Shown piece by piece: positions 1 to 12,399 of a stretch of DNA of 64,000 nt (position 1 is its first letter; the number at the start of each line of letters is the position of its first letter). Position numbers and translations under genes: made by a program. The notes under the pieces are model-generated. The model made no database searches and had not been told where the DNA came from. It worked only from the letters and a program-made list of their open reading frames with translations. The stretch covers positions 1 to 64,000 of the forward strand of contig NZ_JBNLBH010000110.1 of assembly GCF_050303215.1 (NCBI RefSeq), in the 5' to 3' direction. This stretch comes from Haliangium sp050303215 (lineage in GTDB: Bacteria > Myxococcota_A > Polyangia > Haliangiales > Haliangiaceae).

Positions 1-2
1 CC

Positions 3-527
3 CGCCGCTGCCACAGCGGCGGCCCAGTCACGGACGCCCTCGATCGAGCGCTCGCCGGCGACCCCGCCACCCCAGTGCGCCGGGCCGCCCTCACCGCCCT
101 GGTCACCTGCCGCGCGCCCGGCATCGGCGCCCGGCTCATGGCCATCGCCCAGGCCCAGGACCAGCCCGAGCCCATCCGCCGCCGCGCCCTCACCCTCATC
201 CCGACACTGGCCGATCCCGCCCTGTCCGCGCCCCTCCTGGCCCTGTTCCAGCGTCTCCGCGGCCAGGCCTGGTCCGACGCCCGCGCCCTGCGCCTGGCCG
301 CCACGGCCGCGGTCGTGCTCGGCCGCCTGGGCGATCCCGCCGCCGTTGCCGCCCTGCTCGAGGCCGCCCGCGACCCCGCCTTCGCCGAACTCCAGGCCGC
401 CGCCCTCACCGCCCTGGGCGAGATGTGCCCGGCCCAGGCCGGCCCCGTCTTCGACCGCGCCCTTCAGAGCACCCAGCGGGCCGTCATCATCGCGGCCCGG
501 AGCGCGCGCCGCCGCTGTGGCCCGTGA
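3..527 (+). CDS. HEAT-repeat protein, 5' end outside the window
   Basis: The reading frame is open from the first bases, so this is the C-terminal part of a longer gene; the GTG at 75 is internal. The visible 174 residues are Ala/Leu/Arg-rich and built of about 30-residue helical pairs with the HEAT/PBS-lyase pattern (Asp-Pro at the helix start, then Val-Arg-Arg-Ala-Ala-Leu, later Leu-Gly-Arg-Leu-Gly-Asp-Pro). Such repeats are protein-protein scaffolds and no catalytic motif is visible. It ends 4 bp before the stop of the convergent hydrolase gene. Function beyond a scaffold cannot be stated from this fragment. Confidence 0.7.
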   Translation, partial: RRCHSGGPVTDALDRALAGDPATPVRRAALTALVTCRAPGIGARLMAIAQAQDQPEPIRRRALTLIPTLADPALSAPLLALFQRLRGQAWSDARALRLAATAAVVLGRLGDPAAVAALLEAARDPAFAELQAAALTALGEMCPAQAGPVFDRALQSTQRAVIIAARSARRRCGP

Positions 528-531
528 CCGG

Positions 532-1350
532 TCACGGCGAGCGGCTCACCCGGGCCAAGAACCCCGCCACCTCCTCGACCACCAGGTCCCGCTCCACGTC
601 CACCGCGATGAGGTGATAGCTCTCGGCCAGCGCCCGGTGCACCACCCACGGCGCCCCCACCGTGGCCGCGATGTGCTCCGAGCACGCGTACGGCGCGGTG
701 TGATCCTGGGTCCCGTGCATCACAAGCGTCGGCACCCGCACCGCCGACAGCCGCCCCGCCACCACCTCCATGAACGCCACCAGCTCGTGCAGCGCCGCGA
801 TCGGCACCGACTGGTAGCAAGGATTTTGCCGCTTGCTGTCGAGATCTCGCACGTCCGACCCTCTCAACTTGGGAAGCGCGCCCAGCGTTCGCCCCAGCCG
901 GCCCCGCAGCCACCGATCGGGCCGGGTGGCCCACACCGTCGCCCGCGCCAGCGGGGTCAGCCACAGCGGCGCCGCCAGCGACCCCACCGCCACCATCTCC
1001 TCCCCTCGCTCGGCGGCCAGATACAGCGCCAGCAGTCCCCCCAGCGACTGCCCCACCACTGCGACCCGCTCGTGCTGCCCGCGCAGCTCGTCGAACGCCG
1101 CCGTCACCCCGGCCACCCAGTCCTCCCACCGGGTCGCGTCCAGGTCCGCCGGCGAGGTCCCGTGCCCGCGCAGGAGCGGCCCCACGCAGGGGTGACCGTG
1201 GGCGCTGAGGCCCTCCCCCAAGTGGCGGACCTCGAACGGCGTACCCGTGAAGCCGTGCACCACCAACACTGCCACCGGGGGCTGGCCGTCGGTCCCCGGG
1301 GCCCCCGGGAATGCAAACGGCGCCCCCGCTCCGGGCCCATCTAGAGACAC
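532..1350 (-). CDS. Alpha/beta hydrolase, carboxylesterase or monoacylglycerol-lipase type
   Basis: A 272-residue cytoplasmic alpha/beta hydrolase without a signal peptide. The oxyanion motif HGFTG is at 32-36, the nucleophile elbow GQSLGG at 100-105 (Ser102), the acid Asp216 in HGTQDHTAP and the catalytic His246 in ESYHLIAVD. Order and spacing fit the Est30/monoacylglycerol-lipase group, which cleaves short- to medium-chain carboxylesters. The substrate cannot be read from the sequence. The ATG at 1350 starts just ahead of a 93-bp intergenic region shared with the divergent FHA-GGDEF gene. It converges on the HEAT-repeat gene with 4 bp between stops. Confidence 0.85.
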   Translation of the reverse strand: MSLDGPGAGAPFAFPGAPGTDGQPPVAVLVVHGFTGTPFEVRHLGEGLSAHGHPCVGPLLRGHGTSPADLDATRWEDWVAGVTAAFDELRGQHERVAVVGQSLGGLLALYLAAERGEEMVAVGSLAAPLWLTPLARATVWATRPDRWLRGRLGRTLGALPKLRGSDVRDLDSKRQNPCYQSVPIAALHELVAFMEVVAGRLSAVRVPTLVMHGTQDHTAPYACSEHIAATVGAPWVVHRALAESYHLIAVDVERDLVVEEVAGFLARVSRSP

Positions 1351-1379
1351 GAATTCACCATATCACACTGGCACTTACA

Positions 1380-1408
1380 TTGACAGTTACACTCTCCTCA
1401 GAATAGAA
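1380..1408 (+). promoter_or_regulatory. Candidate sigma-70 promoter for the FHA-GGDEF gene
   Basis: A perfect -35 hexamer TTGACA (1380-1385) is followed after 17 bp by a weak -10 ATAGAA (1403-1408), about 35 bp ahead of the ATG at 1444. The stretch is visibly more AT-rich than its surroundings. No clear Shine-Dalgarno sequence precedes the ATG, so the leader may be short. Confidence 0.45.
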
Positions 1409-1443
1409 CGGATGCTCGGAGCTCGCATCGCGTTGACCGGTCC

Positions 1444-2358
<915 letters not shown>

Positions 2359-2430
2359 CAGGCTGCTGAAGGACTCCGTCGAGCGTCCAGAAGCCCGCGT
2401 CGCTCCACCGGCCAGGCGCTGCGAACCGGG

Positions 2431-3630
2431 TCACTGCGAGCTTCGGTAGCGGTACACCACGCCCAGATAGGCGAGCTGGCGGCGGAAGTCCGGGCTGTCG
2501 GCGTTGACGGCGTTGGTGTAGAAGGCGTAGCGAGCTTCGACTGACCAGGCCCGGCCGAGGTCGCGCGACAGGTGCAGGCGCAGGCTGCTCCGGCCCTCGT
2601 CCTCGATGGCGGTCAGATCCTCGGGATCGATATCCGGGTCCATCCCGGGGTTGCCCGCGATCAGCAGCGGATCCCGGTAGCGGATGAGCTGAACGTTCAA
2701 CTCGGCGGTGAGGAAGATTCGGGCCGCCACCTCGGTGGTGAGGCCGAGCTCGAACCGGTGTCGGGTCTGGGTGTAGGGGCCGGGGCTGTTCGAGTCCGCG
2801 ACCTCGAACTGGTAGCGGGCGCTGTAGGCCCGGTCGCTGGTGTACACGAGCTCTGCGCCGACCTTGTGGACCAGATCCCGGCGGGCGCAGGCGGCGGTCG
2901 GGAGCTCGTCGTTGGCGCAGCCCTCGTGCTGCGCGCTGCCGCGGTGGCGGCGGCGCTCGAGCTCGTAGTCGAAGCGGAGGTCGATGGACGCCAGCACCGT
3001 GTCGGTCTCAGCCTCGCCCGCCGGGTCCAGGCCGCGCCAGAACGCGGTGTGGTAGCGCAGCCCGTAGTGATCGCCGTGCCAGTCGAAGTCGCGGTCGGGC
3101 TTGTAGCGGAAGTGGCGGTAGCCGCCCAACAAGGTGACGGCGTGTTCGTCCGGGCCGGCGACCGCCAGGCTGAGCTCACCTCCGGCCAGGGCCAGGTTGC
3201 GGGGCGCGAGCAGGTCGGGCGCGGCGCCCACCGGGGCGGCGAAGCTCTCGTAGTAGTGGCCGCGCAGGCCCACGTCGGCCGCGCGGCCGGGTACCCGCCA
3301 GCGATACCCGCCATCGGCGGCGGCCACCACCCGGTCCTCGTCGCGGGTGGCGCGCTCGCCGTGAAGCCGGGCCCCGCCAAAGCTGCGCAGGTGGAGCAGG
3401 TGACCGCGGCCAGGGTGCCAGCGCGCGCGCAGGCGGGCCCCGGTGCGCACGGTCGCGGTCGGGTCTACGGCGCACTCGGGGCGTTCCTGCTCGCAGCGAT
3501 GCACGTTGGTGTCGTACTCACTGCCGCCGTCGACGGCGAGCTGCCACCGCGGCGGTTCGGCCTGGGCCGGGCCGGCGGCGATCGCGGCCAACACGAGCAG
3601 GCCCGCGGGGGCGAGAGGGCGGACCGACAT
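2431..3630 (-). CDS. Predicted outer-membrane beta-barrel protein
   Basis: A 399-residue protein with a signal peptide (hydrophobic stretch ending in PAQAE near residue 25). The rest alternates polar and hydrophobic residues in short strands rich in Tyr and Arg (for example YGLRYHTAFW, YSARYQFEV) and ends in YRYRSSQ, as expected for a barrel. No specific family was recognised; it is most like the outer-membrane proteins of unknown role that myxobacteria encode in numbers. It starts 3 bp after the coiled-coil gene ends, so the two are co-transcribed, probably together with the response regulator upstream. Confidence 0.65.
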   Translation of the reverse strand: MSVRPLAPAGLLVLAAIAAGPAQAEPPRWQLAVDGGSEYDTNVHRCEQERPECAVDPTATVRTGARLRARWHPGRGHLLHLRSFGGARLHGERATRDEDRVVAAADGGYRWRVPGRAADVGLRGHYYESFAAPVGAAPDLLAPRNLALAGGELSLAVAGPDEHAVTLLGGYRHFRYKPDRDFDWHGDHYGLRYHTAFWRGLDPAGEAETDTVLASIDLRFDYELERRRHRGSAQHEGCANDELPTAACARRDLVHKVGAELVYTSDRAYSARYQFEVADSNSPGPYTQTRHRFELGLTTEVAARIFLTAELNVQLIRYRDPLLIAGNPGMDPDIDPEDLTAIEDEGRSSLRLHLSRDLGRAWSVEARYAFYTNAVNADSPDFRRQLAYLGVVYRYRSSQ

Positions 3631-3633
3631 CGC

Positions 3634-4788
3634 TCAGCGGCGCAGGCGCTCGGCGCGGTCTTGGATTTGGCTGCGGCGGCTGCGCAGGCGGTCGAGGCGG
3701 GCGCGTACCTGCGCGGCCGCCTGCTCGACGGCGCGGGCTCGGACCGCGGGGCTGCCCGAGCGATCGGCGGCGCGGAGCGCGGTCAGCGTGGGGCTGTCGA
3801 CCACGTCTTCGAGCACGACTTCGAACCGGGCGACCGGATCGAACTCCCCCGGGGGCTCGCCGCGGTCATCCGGCGGCGGATTCTCGCTCGGGGGGGCGTC
3901 GGGGCTGCCGGGCGCCGGGGACCCGCCACCGTTGCTGAGCTCGTTGTCGGCCACGCGTCCCTTGGTCTGGCCCGCGGTGCGGCGGGGCTGGTCGTCGTCA
4001 AAGCGGCCGAACTCGTCCGCCCGGGCCCGCTTCGCGCCGAGGGTAGCCATGTAGCGGTAGCGATCGGCCTGGCGCTCGAGGCGCGCGAGCTCAGCGGCCA
4101 GCTCGCGCTCGCTCTCGCGGATGAGGGCGGCCTGGTGGTCGAGATCCTCGGGGTCGGCGAGGGGATCGATGCGCTGGTCCGGGAGCACGATCTTCTTGGC
4201 GTCCGGGCGCAGGTGGCGGGCGATGGCGCGGCGCTGGAGGAGCAGGGACTGGCGTCGCTCGGGCGCGGGGCCGGCGGCCAGCTCGCGCTCGATCGCGGCC
4301 ACCAGCGCCCGCTCGCGGCGGCGCAGGGTGTCGTCGAGGCCGTGCACCCGCTTCTCGGCCGCGGCCACGGCTGCGGCGGTGTCGTGAGCGGCGCGGAGCT
4401 GATCGCGGATCAAGCGGTCGCGGCGCCACGACGGGCGCTGCTGCTTGAGCCGGTCGAGGGCCTGGAGCTCGCGCTCGTACTGCTCGGCCAGGCGCGTCTT
4501 CTCGGCGGCGGCGCGGGCGCGGGCGCGGCGGGCGGCCTCGACCTGAGCCAGCGCCCGCTCGGTCTCGTCGGCCGCGGCCGCGGCGTCGGCAGCGGCGGTC
4601 GCGGGCGCCGGCGTCACCGGGCCGGCTGGCGGTACCGGCTGGGCCGAGGCCGGCACCAGGCCGGGCCCAAACGGCGGCGCCGCGGCGGGCATCAGGTGCG
4701 GCTGCGTCTGCCCAGGCACCGCGTCGGCCGCCGCCAGGGCGGGGCGAGGCAGCGCGCTGAGGAGCACGACGAGCAGGGTGGACAGCAT
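3634..4788 (-). CDS. Periplasmic coiled-coil protein of unknown function
   Basis: The frame is open up to 4953, but the chosen ATG at 4788 begins a clear signal peptide (LSTLLVVLLSALP, cleavage after ALAA), so the upstream 55 codons are unlikely to be translated. The mature protein is about 360 residues. It has a Pro/Ala-rich N-terminus, a long Arg/Glu/Ala-rich heptad region (about residues 70-240), a Gly/Pro/Asp-rich hinge and a C-terminal coiled coil ending in RSRRSQIQDRAERLRR. No enzyme motif is visible. It lies between the sigma-54 regulator and the barrel gene, so a cell-envelope role under that regulator is a reasonable inference. Confidence 0.6.
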   Translation of the reverse strand: MLSTLLVVLLSALPRPALAAADAVPGQTQPHLMPAAAPPFGPGLVPASAQPVPPAGPVTPAPATAAADAAAAADETERALAQVEAARRARARAAAEKTRLAEQYERELQALDRLKQQRPSWRRDRLIRDQLRAAHDTAAAVAAAEKRVHGLDDTLRRRERALVAAIERELAAGPAPERRQSLLLQRRAIARHLRPDAKKIVLPDQRIDPLADPEDLDHQAALIRESERELAAELARLERQADRYRYMATLGAKRARADEFGRFDDDQPRRTAGQTKGRVADNELSNGGGSPAPGSPDAPPSENPPPDDRGEPPGEFDPVARFEVVLEDVVDSPTLTALRAADRSGSPAVRARAVEQAAAQVRARLDRLRSRRSQIQDRAERLRR

Positions 4789-4949
4789 CACCCGGTGTGG
4801 AAAGCAGGTACCATGCCACCTGTAACCCATCGGAATCCGGTGAGCGGGATCCGGTCGGGTGTCGCAAAGCCGAGGACTCGAGGCGCCAGCCCTCAACTTT
4901 TTGAGACTGATCCGGCGCCCGTCCGGCCCCGGGTGGTCGAGCCGGAGGG

Positions 4950-6329
<1,380 letters not shown>

Positions 6330-7805
6330 GGCTGTCCCCGGTGCGTGCGCGCCGGTGCCAGTATACGGCCGATCGCGCGCCCGCCCGCACCCGCGCCCGC
6401 CCGGGCCGGCGGTCGCGAAGTTGCGCCCGGGGCGCGCCTGGCTCTACCGTGGGGGGCGTTGGACGCTGCGAGCACATGGTTGCCGCGCGGCCTGGCCGTC
6501 GCGGTGTTTGGGCTGTACGTCGTGGCTGCGCCGCCCGGCTTCTACTGGCTGGACGCCACCGAGCTGAGCGTGGCCAGCGCGGGGCTGGGCGTGGCGCCCC
6601 CGACCGGCTTTCCGCTGCTGTGTGTGCTCGGCCGCGCGGCCGCCATGGTGCCCGTGGGCGAGCTGGGCTTTCGGGTCGCGCTGGTCAGCGCGGCGGCCGC
6701 CTCGCTGGCGGTCCTGTGGATCACGCGGCTCAGCCTGGAGCTCGGCGCCGAAGAGCCGCACGGCGTGATCGGGGCCGCGATCGCGGGGGCGCTGGTGGCG
6801 CTGTCGGCCGGGTTGGCGCGCCACGGCACGGTGGCCTCACCGCACGCCCTGAACGCGGCCGTCATGGCCGGCAGCCTGCTGCTGCTGCTGCGGGTGGCCC
6901 GCGGCGCCGGCGCCCGGCGAGGGTTGGCGCTGGCCGCGGTGTGCGGCCTCGGCATGGTCTCGCACCTGAGCTTCGGGCTGGTCGCGCTGGCCGCGCTGGC
7001 CCTGTTCGCGGTGCGCTTCTATCGGGGCGCGCGCTGGCCGCTGTTGGCGCCCCTGATGATGCTGTTGGTGGCGGCCGGGCTGGACGCCTACCTGCCGGTG
7101 CGGGCCGCGCGCGCGGGCGCCGAGGTAGCGGCCGTGGCGGATGCCGGTGGGCACGACAGCGCTCAGATGAGCGGCGCGAGCCCCGACCATCTCGGCGGGC
7201 TGGCGGCCCACGCCGTCGGGTGGACCTCGCGCCCGGCCTCGGCTGACCTAGCGGTGGTCACCGCGGCCCGAGGGCAAGGCGGGGCCGAACTGGTCGAGCA
7301 CGTCGCTGACCAGGTCGGTCCGTTTGCGATCTTGGCGGCCGCCTTCGGGCTGCTGTGGCTGGCGCGGCAGCGGCGGACCCGGTGGCTGGCCGGGGCCGTG
7401 CTCGTCCTCGGACTGGGAGATCTCGGCCTTGGCGCATGGTTCGGCGCCGGGGCGTTGGCCGGTGGCTCGGCCGGCATTCCCCTGGCGCTGGCCGCGGCCG
7501 TCTGCGCCGGCGCCGGGGTGGCCTGGCTGTCGCGATACCTGGGCCGGGCCGGGCCCTTTGCCGGGGCCGTGGTCGGGGTCTTGGTGCTGGTGCCGCCGGG
7601 GCTGCTGGCGGGAGCCGAGGTGTGGCCGGCGTCCGCGCCGGGCGGGGCGCCCGAGCTGCCCCGGGCCTGGGCCGAAGCCGCGCTGGCAGCGCCACCGCGC
7701 GCGGTGGTCGTGGTCCCTGACCGCGTCGAGGCCGCCGGCCTCGAATATCTGAGGGGGGTCGAGCGCGCACGCCCGGACCTGACCCTGCGTTGGGGCGCGA
7801 TCGAA

Positions 7806-7865
7806 GCGTCGGCGACCTTGGCATCGGCGACCTCGGCGTCGGCGACCTTGGCGCCGGCGGCCCTG
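7806..7865 (+). repeat. 15-bp tandem repeat inside the DUF2723 gene
   Basis: Four consecutive 15-bp units, the first and third identical and the others slightly diverged, encode a five-residue Ala-Ser-Ala-Thr-Leu-type repeat in the soluble C-terminal part. This is in-frame low-complexity expansion in what is probably a flexible linker. Confidence 0.8.
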
Positions 7866-8090
7866 GCGCCCGCGATCCGCTCTGCGGAGGTCGGCGCGGG
7901 CGCAGACGGCAGCCCACTCGACGCGGCCACCCGGTCGCTGCGCGCGATCTTCGTCGGTCCCGGCGCGCGCGACCGCCACGCCCGCCGGGTACAGGCCTGG
8001 GCCCTTGCGCGGCTCGGGCGACTGGCCGCGCACAGCGGCGACCACGCCCGCGCTCAGGCCTTGCACGAGGCCGCCCGCGTGCTCGCCGGC

Positions 8091-9527
<1,437 letters not shown>

Positions 9528-9528
9528 G

Positions 9529-11025
9529 TCACTGGTTCTCCAGCTCGAGCCGGTGCTTTTCGTAGGGCTCGAGCTGCGGCGGCACGACGCAGCGTGGTTG
9601 GTTGTTCTCTTCATTGCGGATGAACTCGACCCGACGGTTGGCCTGCTTCTCCTCCGGGGTGCCCTCGGTGATCACGGGACAAGTCTCGCCAAACCCGACG
9701 GCACGGAGTCGATTTTCCTCCACTCCGGCCTGTTCGACCAGGAACTTCTTCACGGCCCTGGCCCGGCACAGCGACAGGCCCAGGTTGTAGCTGGTCCTGC
9801 CCTCCTCGGAGGCGTGGCCCTCGATGCGGATGGACCCCCACTCGGGGTTGGCGTTGATGTTCTGGGCCACGTCGCGCAGGGTGTCGTAGCTCTGCGGGTT
9901 GATGGCGCAGCGGTCGTAGTCGAAGAGCACCGCCGACAGCATGGTCAGCTTGTCATCGATCCACGTGGGCCGGTCGCGCTCGGGCTCGGGTTCGGGCTCG
10001 GGCTCGGGCTCGGGCGGCGGAGGCGGCGGAGGCGGCGGAGGCGGCGGAGGCGGCGGAGGCGGCGGCCGCATGGACGGATCCCAGGCCCAGCTCACGCCCC
10101 CGAGCACGCGCACGTTGGGCTCGCCGTAGCCGCGGGTGAGGCCGGGGCCGGCGCCCAGGAAGAAGGTCCACTGGCGGTAGCCGGCCTTGCCCGCGACCAA
10201 CAGCTCGGCCGGGCTCTCGCGGGTGGTCTCGAACCGACTGTGGATCAGCCCGAACAGCTCACCGGTGACGGCCACGGCGCCCTGGTCGTAGCGGTAGACC
10301 TCGACCTCCGCGCCGGCGCCGTAGGTGAGGGCCATGCCGGTTTCGGTGAGGAAGACCCGCTCGGTGGACGCGAACAGCCAGCCCAGGTTGAGGCTGGCCG
10401 AGACCCGGCCGCGGCGCATGTGAGCCAGCAGGCGCAGATCGAAGGTGGGCTTGCTCGAGCTCATGAAGCTCTCGTCATCGCCGGTTTGGAAGGTGAGGTG
10501 TCCGGCGGCGGCCATGGCGTAGGGGCCGTCCTGCCAGAGCACGGCCTTGGCCCCGATGCGCAGGTCTTCCAGCCCGGCCGCGGTCAGCTCGGGCGGCGGG
10601 CCCAGATCCTCAAGCCCGGGCGGGATATCGAAGCGCTCGTTGTCCTGGAACAGCGTGACCGGCAGGCCAATGCTCACCTGGTAGCGCTCGCGCAGCGACA
10701 GCGCCATCGACAGCTCGCCGCTGACCCGGTTGGTCACGGCCAGGGCGGTGGGCTCGCCGGCCAGGGTGTAGACCAAGGGCGCGTCCGCGTAGTGCAGGAA
10801 GAGCTGCGGCACCACCTCGAAGTCCTTGCCCACCTCGGCCATCTCGACGGCCATGATGCGACCGTTGCCGGGGGCGGGGTGGAAGCGGTTGATGTCGATG
10901 GCGGCCGACTGGGCGTGTGCCCACAGGGGCACGAGCAGCGCCGGCAAGGCGGCGAACAGACCGCGCCATCGGGGCCGGGACGAGCGCCGGCGCGGGCCGG
11001 CTACATGCGTGAAAGCGAGGTGCAC
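9529..11025 (-). CDS. OmpA-family outer-membrane protein with poly-Pro linker
   Basis: A 498-residue protein starting at GTG 11025, with a signal peptide ending in WAHAQS. Residues about 40-310 are beta-strand-rich with aromatic-flanked short strands, consistent with a barrel. A run of about 18 prolines followed by Glu-Pro repeats links this to a C-terminal OmpA-like peptidoglycan-binding domain (about 360-485), with the typical IRIEGHASEEG, NLGLSLCRARAVKKFL and RAVGFGE ... NRRVEF motifs. It should bridge the outer membrane and the cell wall. It sits 1 bp upstream of the TSP3 gene and both are probably on one transcript. Confidence 0.85.
   Translation of the reverse strand: MHLAFTHVAGPRRRSSRPRWRGLFAALPALLVPLWAHAQSAAIDINRFHPAPGNGRIMAVEMAEVGKDFEVVPQLFLHYADAPLVYTLAGEPTALAVTNRVSGELSMALSLRERYQVSIGLPVTLFQDNERFDIPPGLEDLGPPPELTAAGLEDLRIGAKAVLWQDGPYAMAAAGHLTFQTGDDESFMSSSKPTFDLRLLAHMRRGRVSASLNLGWLFASTERVFLTETGMALTYGAGAEVEVYRYDQGAVAVTGELFGLIHSRFETTRESPAELLVAGKAGYRQWTFFLGAGPGLTRGYGEPNVRVLGGVSWAWDPSMRPPPPPPPPPPPPPPPPPPEPEPEPEPEPERDRPTWIDDKLTMLSAVLFDYDRCAINPQSYDTLRDVAQNINANPEWGSIRIEGHASEEGRTSYNLGLSLCRARAVKKFLVEQAGVEENRLRAVGFGETCPVITEGTPEEKQANRRVEFIRNEENNQPRCVVPPQLEPYEKHRLELENQ
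9978..10068 (-). repeat. Microsatellite encoding the Glu-Pro and poly-Pro linker of the OmpA gene
   Basis: Hexanucleotide units of cgggct type are followed by repeating ggcggcgga units on the plus strand, in frame with the OmpA-like gene. Unit-number changes are in multiples of three bases and would only alter linker length. Confidence 0.85.
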
Positions 11026-11280
11026 AGGAGAACCTCTACTCGTAGTGGTAGGGAGCGACGCGCCGCAGCGCGAGTTCGCGCGGGACTATACACGAGCACC
11101 CGAGAGCCCTGATAGGTGCGCCTGTACCGGATCGAGAGGAGGTGTGAGGGCTGGCACGCAGCACGCGGCCCACCCCGCCCGGTCGCGGCCCGGACACGGT
11201 CTGTGCGGTCTCGCCGACCGACCGCGGCCAAGAGCACCAGTCACCTGGCGCCGGCATGGCGAAGCAGTCATACTGGCGGG

Positions 11281-12399
11281 GTGCGATCCGCTCGTCCCAG
11301 CCCGCCGGCGCGCACGGTGAGGTCGAGGCGCGTGGCCGGGATCTCGGCCGCGGCCGTCGCCTGTGTGGTGGCGGCGTGGGCGCCGAGCCCGGTCGCGGCC
11401 GGCAACCTGTGGGGCGTGGGCGCCGAGCCGACCGGCGCCGACCAGGACCCAGTCCCGGCCGAGGCCGCCGCCGAGGTCGCGTACCGGCGCGAGCTGGACA
11501 AAGGCGACGAGTACGCGGTGCTGGCCCTGGAGGCGCGCTCCATGCGCCGACCGCCGGGCCTGCGCGCGCGCAGCCCCAGCACCGTGCACATGACCCGCCT
11601 GGCCCTGGCCGCGGTCGAGGCCTACGAGAACGCGGCCGCGCTCCGGCCCCAGGCCGCCGAGCCCCACCTCCGCGCCGCCCAGGTGTTGCACGAGTACTTC
11701 TTGTCGCCGCGCGGGGTCGGCGTCGGCTACCCCCTGATCCGCGATCGCGCCCGCGCCGAGCAAGCCCTGGCCCATTGGCAGTCATTCGAGGACCGTGCGC
11801 CGCTCGATCCCCGCGTGGTCGACACCCTGTTCGAGCGCGGCCTGGTGCACACCCGCCTGGCCGGCCAGCGCGACCTCGAGAACGCCATCGCCTGCTACGA
11901 GACCCTGCTCGAGCGCATCGACCCGTCGCAGGTATTGAGCATCAACTACGGCATCTATCTGGGCAACTTGGCCGAGACCTACATGATGGTCGGGCGGGTC
12001 GAGGACGCCATCGCCACCTACGAGCGCGCCCTCGACCACGGCAACCGGGCCACCCACGGCTACGGCCTGGCGGTCGCCCTCGACCGCGACGGCCAGACCA
12101 CCCGCGCTCGCGAGGTCATGCTCACCTACGCCATGGCCGACCAACTGCGCGATCTCGCCGACGGCGGCACCTTCTTCGTCCCCGAGGGCGAAAAAGACTA
12201 CTACCTCGCCCTCGGCTACGAGTCGCTGGGGGAGATGGCCCTGGCGGCGCGGCACTATCGCCGCTTCATCGCCTCCGGGGCCCACCCGCGTTTTCAGCCC
12301 CGGGCCCGGGACAACCTGCGCCGGGTCGAGGCCGAGGTGAGCCGAGCCCCGGTGCGTCGCCGTGGCTCGGCCGGTGGGGGAGGCGAGGGCAGCCCGTGA
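11281..12399 (+). CDS. Secreted TPR protein, first of a coupled pair
   Basis: The frame is open from 11116, but the GTG at 11281 follows a G-rich stretch and begins a signal peptide (Arg-rich N-terminus, AAAVACVVAAWAPSPVAAG). The product is 372 residues. From about residue 110 on it is helical, with TPR-like repeats such as ENAIACYETLLERIDP and EDAIATYERALDHG. The role is unknown; TPR proteins assemble envelope complexes. The last four bases GTGA overlap the start of the next gene, which has the same layout, so the two are translationally coupled paralogue-like partners. Confidence 0.75.
   Translation: MRSARPSPPARTVRSRRVAGISAAAVACVVAAWAPSPVAAGNLWGVGAEPTGADQDPVPAEAAAEVAYRRELDKGDEYAVLALEARSMRRPPGLRARSPSTVHMTRLALAAVEAYENAAALRPQAAEPHLRAAQVLHEYFLSPRGVGVGYPLIRDRARAEQALAHWQSFEDRAPLDPRVVDTLFERGLVHTRLAGQRDLENAIACYETLLERIDPSQVLSINYGIYLGNLAETYMMVGRVEDAIATYERALDHGNRATHGYGLAVALDRDGQTTRAREVMLTYAMADQLRDLADGGTFFVPEGEKDYYLALGYESLGEMALAARHYRRFIASGAHPRFQPRARDNLRRVEAEVSRAPVRRRGSAGGGGEGSP

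Noticed and set aside
4886..4905. Small palindrome around CTCAA-CTTT-TTGAG
   Set aside because: A 5-bp stem with an A/T loop is too weak to be called a terminator or operator.
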